This document shows, one piece after another, positions 6,392 through 9,573 of a DNA stretch of 9,573 bases (positions are counted from its first letter, which is position 1; each line of letters starts with the position of its first letter). Source of the DNA: Candidatus Aenigmatarchaeota archaeon (GTDB taxonomy: Archaea; Aenigmatarchaeota; Aenigmatarchaeia; GW2011-AR5). The notes below the pieces were generated by a model. It searched no databases, had not been told where the DNA came from, and worked only from the letters and a program-made list of their open reading frames with translations. The stretch spans positions 1 through 9,573 of the forward strand of contig JACQNX010000038.1 of NCBI GenBank assembly GCA_016202875.1, given 5' to 3'. The position numbers were made by a program, and so were the translations under genes.

Positions 6392-7021
6392 ATGCAAAAA
6401 AAGATGAATCAAATGCAGTACTGGCATGATATTCAGACAGAAAAAAGCTGGGCTATCCTTAAAGAGATAAAAGGCAAATTTCCTTTTGCCCTTATCGGCG
6501 GATGGGCTGTTTATCTATGGACAAAATCACAGAAATCAAAGGATGTAGATATTATTGTGGATTTCAAAACCCTGGCAGAACTGAAGAAAAATTACGACTT
6601 GAGAAAAAATGATATCCTGAAAAAATATGAGATAATAATAAACGAGATAGACATTGATATCTACGTAAAACATTACTCACAGCTTGCAGTTGCACCAGAA
6701 AAAATAGAAACAACGAAAATAGAGGGGTTTGCTGTTGCAAAGCCGGAATTCCTTCTTGCTTTAAAGCAGGGTGATGAGCTAGAGAGAAAGGAAAGCGAAA
6801 AGGGCGAGAAGGACAGACTGGATATTATTGGAATGCTTCTGAAGTGCGATATTGACTTCAGGAGATACAAAGCCCTGCTCAAGCAGAACAAGAAAGAGCA
6901 TTTTTTCCCAAGACTTATCATGATTGTGAAGACATTTGACGGGCCTGATTATTTTGGCATCAATCCCAGGCAGCTGAAGGTTGCGAAGGAGGAGATAATG
7001 AGAAAAATAAAGGCAGCGTAA
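6392..7021 (+). CDS. Nucleotidyltransferase, AbiEii-like toxin candidate
   Basis: A 209-residue protein of the DNA polymerase beta-like nucleotidyltransferase superfamily. Motifs are FALIGGWAVYLW (about 32-43, the glycine loop) and SKDVDIIVDF (49-58) with metal-binding D51 and D53. A third carboxylate is plausible in EIDIDIYV (about 85-92, D89). A helical C-terminal part includes a GEKDRLDIIGMLL segment of the type seen in AbiEii/JHP933-like proteins. Members of this group modify tRNA or other RNAs by adding nucleotides and so stop growth. Here it follows a wHTH gene with a 2-nt gap and its own Shine-Dalgarno, which matches a type IV TA operon. All catalytic residues appear intact. Alternatives are an antitoxin of MNT type or an RNA-modifying enzyme of other use, but no HEPN gene accompanies it. 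The toxin role is inference from context. Confidence 0.7.
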   Translation: MQKKMNQMQYWHDIQTEKSWAILKEIKGKFPFALIGGWAVYLWTKSQKSKDVDIIVDFKTLAELKKNYDLRKNDILKKYEIIINEIDIDIYVKHYSQLAVAPEKIETTKIEGFAVAKPEFLLALKQGDELERKESEKGEKDRLDIIGMLLKCDIDFRRYKALLKQNKKEHFFPRLIMIVKTFDGPDYFGINPRQLKVAKEEIMRKIKAA

Positions 7022-7051
7022 ATCCATAAAAATTCCTACTTCTTGGTATGA

Positions 7052-7064
7052 AAAAGTTTAAATA
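7052..7064 (+). promoter_or_regulatory. BRE and TATA box of the vapBC operon
   Basis: AAAAGTTTAAATA, with a purine-rich BRE-like element before TTTAAATA, about 27 bp before the ATG at 7087. The core TTTAAATAGT is shared with the promoter of the AbiE-like operon about 1.3 kb upstream. The candidate operator overlaps its downstream edge. Confidence 0.6.
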
Positions 7065-7077
7065 GTTAGTATAACTA
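7063..7077. promoter_or_regulatory. Inverted repeat, candidate VapB operator
   Basis: TAGTTA-GTA-TAACTA: perfect 6-bp arms around a 3-bp centre, between the TATA box and the start codon. AbrB-fold antitoxins bind symmetrical AT-rich sites of this sort and repress their own promoter; binding here would block the start site. Confidence 0.5.
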
Positions 7078-7086
7078 AATAGGTGT

Positions 7087-7368
7087 ATGCAAATGAGAAG
7101 AGAAGTCGGGGAAAAGGGGCAGATTGTGCTGCCCAAGGACATCAGAGAGTACCTGAACATAAGGCCCGGCACTACAGTAATTTTTGAAGTGCGCGGCGGC
7201 GAGGTGGTCATCAAACCGGAGAAAAGCGGGAGGGAGTTTGTGGAGTATTTCTGCAACACTTCAAAAAAATTGAAAAAACCACTGACAATAAAAGAATTAA
7301 AAGAAAGTATAGAAGAGCAGTATGAAGAAAGATTAAGAAAAAATATCAAAAAACACTCCAAAAAATAA
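7087..7368 (+). CDS. vapB: VapB-type antitoxin, AbrB/SpoVT swapped-hairpin fold
   Basis: A 93-residue antitoxin. The first about 45 residues are the classic AbrB DNA-binding unit: EVGEKGQIVLPKDIREYLNI, then RPGTTVIFEVRGGEVVIKPE. A charged C-terminal tail (about 48-93, rich in Lys and Glu) is expected to bind and inhibit the PIN toxin encoded 4 nt downstream. Two starts are possible. The ATG at 7087 fits a leaderless mRNA from the TATA box. The ATG at 7093 has AGGTG (7081-7085) at ideal spacing and would remove only two residues; I cannot decide between them. Autorepression through the palindrome overlapping the promoter is likely. The gene is A-rich near its 3' end with long Lys codon runs. 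Confidence 0.88.
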   Translation: MQMRREVGEKGQIVLPKDIREYLNIRPGTTVIFEVRGGEVVIKPEKSGREFVEYFCNTSKKLKKPLTIKELKESIEEQYEERLRKNIKKHSKK

Positions 7369-7372
7369 CCAT

Positions 7373-7792
7373 GTGAACAGTATGATGTATATCGATGCTA
7401 CTGTTTTTATCTCATCGTTTCTGGAGGAAGGAGAAGAAACAAAATTATCTAAATCTGTGCTTGAGAAAATTACGACAAACGAAATAAACGCTTTTACTTC
7501 TGCACTGACATGGGATGAAATTGTATGGGCAGCCAGAAAGCATCTGAGCCCCCAGGATGGTATAGAACAAGGTAAAAAATTTCTTGAGTTTCCATATCTT
7601 AATTTTATTGAAGCTGATGAAATAGTGATTAAAACAGCACAAGATATAATGGAGCGCTACGGATTGAAACCACGAGATGCAATACACGCTGCAAGCGCAA
7701 TTTCAAAAGGGATTAAAGAAATCATCAGCGAGGACGAGGATTTCGATACGGTGAAGGAGTTGAAGAGGAGAGGACTAAGGGATTTCAAGTGA
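7373..7792 (+). CDS. vapC: VapC-type PIN-domain ribonuclease toxin
   Basis: A 139-residue PIN-domain protein, the usual length. It should act as a Mg2+-dependent endoribonuclease that cuts tRNA or rRNA when free of VapB. The acidic active-site residues are all visible: D8 in MMYIDATVFI, E49 in ALTWDEIVW, D102 in LKPRDAIHAA, and D121/D125 in ISEDEDFD. The toxin therefore looks active. The longest frame begins with a GTG at 7373, 4 nt after the vapB stop. In-frame ATGs at 7382 and 7385 place the first strand (MYIDATVF) right at the N-terminus, as in many VapCs, and may be the true start. No ribosome site is visible for any of them, so translation probably depends on reinitiation after vapB. An oligo-T hairpin follows the gene. 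Confidence 0.9.
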   Translation: MNSMMYIDATVFISSFLEEGEETKLSKSVLEKITTNEINAFTSALTWDEIVWAARKHLSPQDGIEQGKKFLEFPYLNFIEADEIVIKTAQDIMERYGLKPRDAIHAASAISKGIKEIISEDEDFDTVKELKRRGLRDFK

Positions 7793-7813
7793 GCAGCCAT
7801 TATTATCGAGTCG

Positions 7814-7833
7814 AGATTTTAATAAATCTTTTT
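7814..7833 (+). terminator. Hairpin plus oligo-T terminator after vapC
   Basis: AGATTT-TAAT-AAATCT (perfect 6-bp arms, 4-nt loop) runs straight into TTTT at 7830-7833. It lies 22 bp after the vapC stop and before the convergent small membrane gene. The stem is AT-rich and weak, but the T-tract alone is an archaeal stop signal. On the minus strand it lacks a following T-run, so it serves mainly the vapBC transcript. Confidence 0.6.
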
Positions 7834-7851
7834 AATCAAGGATAAGTCTTT

Positions 7852-8055
7852 CTATTTCTGCTGGCCTTTAACAGCATCCCAGAAAATGAGAAGCGCAGAG
7901 AGCACTGCGACAATGCCTGCAAGCAGCGGAATGGCGATGGCGGGCAGAGGCGTGCCCACTCCTGGAAAGCTCGGAAAGAGCCGCGGTACCAGAAATGCCA
8001 GACCTATCAGCAAGAGAGAAAATGCTATAACCAACTCGAGTGTACGGCTTTTCAT
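7852..8055 (-). CDS. Small two-helix membrane protein, unknown function
   Basis: A 67-residue protein consisting mostly of two hydrophobic segments: about 7-27 (LELVIAFSLLLIGLAFLVP) and about 39-60 (AIAIPLLAGIVAVLSALLIFW). A short Pro/Gly loop (FPSFPGVGTPLP) joins them and the ends are charged (MKSRT at the start, DAVKGQQK at the end). I recognise no family. The start is supported by AGGTT (8062-8066) 6 nt upstream and by a TATA-like AAATTATTAA (8091-8100) about 40 bp upstream. It converges on vapC and is not in an operon with any neighbour. Size and topology resemble many uncharacterised archaeal membrane peptides. It could also be a membrane-acting toxin or a partner of a nearby system, but nothing in the sequence shows this. 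Confidence 0.65.
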   Translation of the reverse strand: MKSRTLELVIAFSLLLIGLAFLVPRLFPSFPGVGTPLPAIAIPLLAGIVAVLSALLIFWDAVKGQQK

Positions 8056-8090
8056 ACCTATAACCTATGATTTATTTGTAATGCTGTGTA

Positions 8091-8100
8091 TTAATAATTT
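8091..8100 (-). promoter_or_regulatory. TATA-like box of the small membrane protein gene
   Basis: Minus-strand AAATTATTAA about 40 bp before the ATG, which would give a leader of about 13 nt containing the AGGTT ribosome site. It is the only gene here on the minus strand with such a leader. Confidence 0.4.
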
Positions 8101-8134
8101 ACTTAGCTTCGCAGAAACCTTTTGAGGATGTTAA

Positions 8135-8386
8135 GCATACTTTCCAAATGCCCTTTACTGCAAAATCAAAGAAATCGGGCAAGCCGAGGACTTTTCCAGT
8201 GACTGCGGCGCATGCAGCAATGCTAATTATTGCGCTACAGCAGAGTGCGATGCCAATGGCGACAAAAACCCAGATACATTTTATTGCACAGCAAATGACT
8301 GACAGCAGTGCGGCTCAGGATAGATACGGTCTGCTGGGGCATGCGTCACTCCGGCAAGCTATTTCCAGATGTCATGCTGTGAATAA
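8135..8386 (+). pseudogene. Decayed cysteine-rich protein remnant with in-frame TGA and TAG
   Basis: Read in the frame of 8147, this stretch encodes a clearly protein-like, cysteine-rich segment. AYFPNALYCK leads into FSSDCGACSNANYC, ATAECDANGDKNPDTFYC and TAND, then TGA (8300-8302), QQCGSG, TAG (8321-8323), IRSAGACVTPASYFQMSCCE and TAA (8384-8386). Removing the two stops gives continuous sequence with twelve cysteines. The DCGAC motif is the one closing the second cysteine module of the surface protein at 1367-3655, so it probably belonged to a similar exported protein. A stop (TAA 8132-8134) also precedes it and no start codon is apparent, so it is a C-terminal fragment. The TGA stands where a cysteine (TGC) would fit, which a single base change explains. 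Its 3' end overlaps the end of the nucleotidyltransferase gene on the other strand by 28 bp. The uninterrupted frame beside it (8148-8417) lacks any protein character. Confidence 0.6.
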
Positions 8387-8994
8387 TTTACCCTGTATTT
8401 TTCCAGGACATCTATGAAAACATTCTTACTTTGCGCAGGGACCATGATGACGGCCTTGCCGAGCTTTACGCCTTTGGTTTTTTCGAGCAAGCCCGGATAA
8501 CGCTTATTGTTGGCCCTATAACCATACAGTTTATTTAGCAGCGCACCCTTGTTTCTTGGCGATTCCCATGATAAAATCGTATAAGATTTGGTATCCGGCG
8601 GCTTTGCTGTGTATTTGCCGTAGAGAACTATTCCATGAAATGATATGCTCTGCGCAAGATCTTTCCATTCTTCCAGTTTACCCACCTTTATGCTTAATTC
8701 GTTGTCTATGCCTTTTGATTTAAATCCAAGTGCAGCATTGGTCAGGTAAAACTGATCACCGATTTTGTTCAGCTTGGATCTGAGGGCAAGCTGAAAACGT
8801 TTTGATCCGGATATATCAAAAAAAATGTCTATATCAGATTTTTCCGAAGCAACGAAACGGGCTACGCTGCCAAAAAGCAGAACTTTGCGCACACGCTTCA
8901 GCTCATCTTCAGAAAGACCTGAGACAAGATGAGCAGCGGCAAGCACAGCATAGCGGAATATTTCATAAGAGTTTGCGTCGGTTTGGTTTTTCAT
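8359..8994 (-). CDS. MNT-type nucleotidyltransferase with archaeal C-terminal domain
   Basis: A 211-residue protein, second gene of a HEPN/MNT pair. The minimal nucleotidyltransferase domain occupies about 30-125: LLFGSVARFVASEKSDIDIFFDI holds GSVAR (42-46) and metal-binding D54 and D56. The third carboxylate expected on a later strand is not obvious; that strand appears to be ELSIKV. A second domain (about 130-211) reads SYTILSWESPRNKGALLNKLYGYR, then a Gly/Lys-rich segment (VKLGKAVIMVP) and a VNYSQHDIW ending. I recall this tail from other archaeal nucleotidyltransferases but know no function for it. In studied systems the MNT protein inactivates its HEPN partner by adding AMP to a tyrosine near the HEPN active site. 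Translation is coupled to the HEPN gene by an ATGA overlap (8991-8994). Confidence 0.78.
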   Translation of the reverse strand: MKNQTDANSYEIFRYAVLAAAHLVSGLSEDELKRVRKVLLFGSVARFVASEKSDIDIFFDISGSKRFQLALRSKLNKIGDQFYLTNAALGFKSKGIDNELSIKVGKLEEWKDLAQSISFHGIVLYGKYTAKPPDTKSYTILSWESPRNKGALLNKLYGYRANNKRYPGLLEKTKGVKLGKAVIMVPAQSKNVFIDVLEKYRVNYSQHDIWK

Positions 8995-9422
8995 TCCACA
9001 TCGCCTACGGCTTTTTTAACAGCTTTCTTGAGTTCAAAGAAATAATCTATTTTTTCCCTTAGAATCCTGTCGCTTGGCAGCGGCGCTCCATAAATAACGT
9101 CATCTCTGCTGCGCTCAATTTCACGCGCTATCGAAAGTACGGCGCCGGCGTTCTTCAGGCTACTTATATCTTTCGTAAGCACGCCGGCTAGTTTGAGTTT
9201 AAGCTTTCTTTCCTCTGACTTGAAAAATTCATGTTTTACCGTTGCACCCGGCTTTATCGCACGGGCTTTATGCAGCCATAACTCAACAACATGCTGCATG
9301 CCCAAAGAAAGAGCTGCCATCAACAATCTCTGACGCTGAAGCAGGTCTTTTGCCAGAGACTCGTCTATGTATGCATTTACTTCTTTTAAAGCAGATAAGT
9401 GCTTCTCTTCCTGCATAGTCAT
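8991..9422 (-). CDS. HEPN-like protein, probable toxin partner of the MNT nucleotidyltransferase
   Basis: A 143-residue all-helical protein. Helix 1-2 (about 5-55, with RLLMAALSLGMQHVVELWLHKA) and the late helices (about 90-140) fit the HEPN four-helix bundle. The place of the catalytic R-x4-6-H motif is taken by ERSRDDVIYGAP (about 103-114), which has the arginines but a tyrosine (Y111) instead of histidine. HEPN toxins are RNases acting as dimers; the tyrosine may be the site AMPylated by the MNT partner or may mark a non-nucleolytic branch. It is the first gene of the operon. The ATG at 9422 (or 9416, two codons later) follows a TATA-like box by about 29 bp, without a Shine-Dalgarno. A perfect palindrome and a third half-site surround the promoter. 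The HEPN call rests on helix pattern, motif position and partner; similarity is remote. Confidence 0.65.
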   Translation of the reverse strand: MTMQEEKHLSALKEVNAYIDESLAKDLLQRQRLLMAALSLGMQHVVELWLHKARAIKPGATVKHEFFKSEERKLKLKLAGVLTKDISSLKNAGAVLSIAREIERSRDDVIYGAPLPSDRILREKIDYFFELKKAVKKAVGDVE

Positions 9423-9433
9423 ATTTGTACCAA

Positions 9434-9443
9434 AGTCTTAATA
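9434..9443. promoter_or_regulatory. Third half-site of the HEPN/MNT operator
   Basis: AGTCTTAATA is an exact 10-bp copy of 9471-9480, the right arm of the palindrome plus two bases. It lies between the TATA box and the predicted start site of the HEPN/MNT operon, 37 bp from the other copy. Occupancy by a regulator would block initiation. Confidence 0.4.
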
Positions 9444-9447
9444 AAGC

Positions 9448-9455
9448 TTTTTATT
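9448..9455 (-). promoter_or_regulatory. TATA-like box of the HEPN/MNT operon
   Basis: Minus-strand AATAAAAA centred about 29 bp before the ATG at 9422. This predicts a start site within a few bases of the ATG and a near-leaderless mRNA. Confidence 0.55.
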
Positions 9456-9460
9456 CAATT

Positions 9461-9478
9461 TTAAGACTTTAGTCTTAA
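9461..9478. promoter_or_regulatory. Perfect 18-bp palindrome, candidate operator of the HEPN/MNT operon
   Basis: TTAAGACT-TT-AGTCTTAA, with perfect 8-bp arms, directly upstream of the TATA box where TFB would contact DNA. With the extra copy of its right arm at 9434-9443, it flanks the promoter on both sides. This is the cleanest inverted repeat in the window and points to autoregulation by the TA proteins or to control by a dimeric regulator. Confidence 0.55.
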
Positions 9479-9527
9479 TACGTAATGCACCTGTGGCCAG
9501 AAGCTACTTATCCCGTGGAACGGTAAC

Positions 9528-9573
9528 ATGGTCATAGGCATCTGCTTTCAAAATTCAGGACCAGACTTAAAAC
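9528..9573 (+). CDS. Possible start of a rightward gene (15 codons visible)
   Basis: An ATG at 9528 opens a frame that is still open at the window edge, beginning MVIGICFQNSGPDLK. A weak TATA-like CTTAATAC (9474-9481) overlaps the palindrome upstream, which would make this a divergent promoter region sharing one operator. There is no convincing ribosome site, and 15 codons are too few to judge. The stretch 9479-9527 holds only a 13-codon ATG-to-TAA frame and no other feature I can support. Confidence 0.18.
   Translation, partial: MVIGICFQNSGPDLK

Noticed and set aside
7811..7829. Attachment site or mobile-element end near the GAGTCGAG repeat after vapC
   Set aside because: No integrase, tRNA gene or second copy is present in the window; the hairpin and T-run explain the region as a terminator.
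8126..8317. Long hydrophobic, stop-free minus-strand frame with many Cys and Ala
   Set aside because: It has no ATG, GTG or TTG at a sensible place with a ribosome site, and its hydrophobicity is what the complement of the cysteine-rich remnant gives.
8300..8323. Selenocysteine/pyrrolysine read-through gene at TGA and TAG
   Set aside because: No SECIS-like stem, a further stop upstream and no start codon; simple decay explains it better. Kept only as an alternative in the findings.
8148..8417. 89-codon plus-strand frame in the gap before the MNT gene
   Set aside because: It has no domain character, and the neighbouring frame reads as cysteine-rich protein; I treat this as a shadow of the remnant.
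9461..9545. Minus-strand 26-codon ORF upstream of the HEPN gene (MPMTMLPFHGISSF...)
   Set aside because: It is short, closed by stops, ends within the palindrome and has no ribosome site; too little to call a gene.

Overview
The window looks like a piece of an archaeal chromosome. It has a class I lysyl-tRNA synthetase (typical of archaea), TATA-like boxes about 25-30 bp ahead of several start codons (leaderless or near-leaderless transcripts), and archaeal forms of VapBC, RelBE and HEPN/MNT toxin-antitoxin (TA) pairs. The secreted protein carries repeated CGDN-x-C ... DCGAC cysteine motifs. I associate these with surface proteins of DPANN-type and related uncultivated archaea; the lineage is my inference, not proven by the window.

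Layout. 1-1254 (-): lysyl-tRNA synthetase, cut by the window edge. 1367-3655 (-): a 762-residue exported, membrane-anchored, Ig-like-repeat surface protein with two cysteine modules. 3656-3803: divergent promoter region. 3804-4279 (+): relB-like/relE-like TA operon. 4332-5588 (+): site-2-type intramembrane metalloprotease with a PDZ domain. 5560-5739 (-): doubtful small cysteine-containing ORF. 5811-7021 (+): winged-helix protein plus nucleotidyltransferase, resembling the AbiEi/AbiEii (type IV) pair. 7087-7792 (+): AbrB-type antitoxin and PIN toxin (VapBC), followed by a hairpin/oligo-T terminator. 7852-8055 (-): small two-helix membrane protein. 8135-8386 (+): decayed remnant of a cysteine-rich protein with in-frame TGA and TAG. 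8359-9422 (-): HEPN-like protein and MNT nucleotidyltransferase with a 4-nt overlap, headed by a promoter with a perfect 18-bp palindrome. 9479-9573: mostly unassigned.

The main message is the density and variety of TA-type operons. Four two-gene units of four different classes (RelBE, AbiE-like, VapBC, HEPN/MNT) lie within about 5.6 kb, interleaved with a membrane protease, a small membrane protein and a gene remnant. Three of the four have an inverted repeat near the promoter that could be the autoregulatory operator. Housekeeping and surface genes lie on the left and the accessory island on the right. The TA genes look richer in A (many Lys/Glu codons with A runs) than the synthetase gene, which fits acquisition by transfer but does not prove it. 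I see no CRISPR array, tRNA, rRNA, insertion sequence or replication origin.
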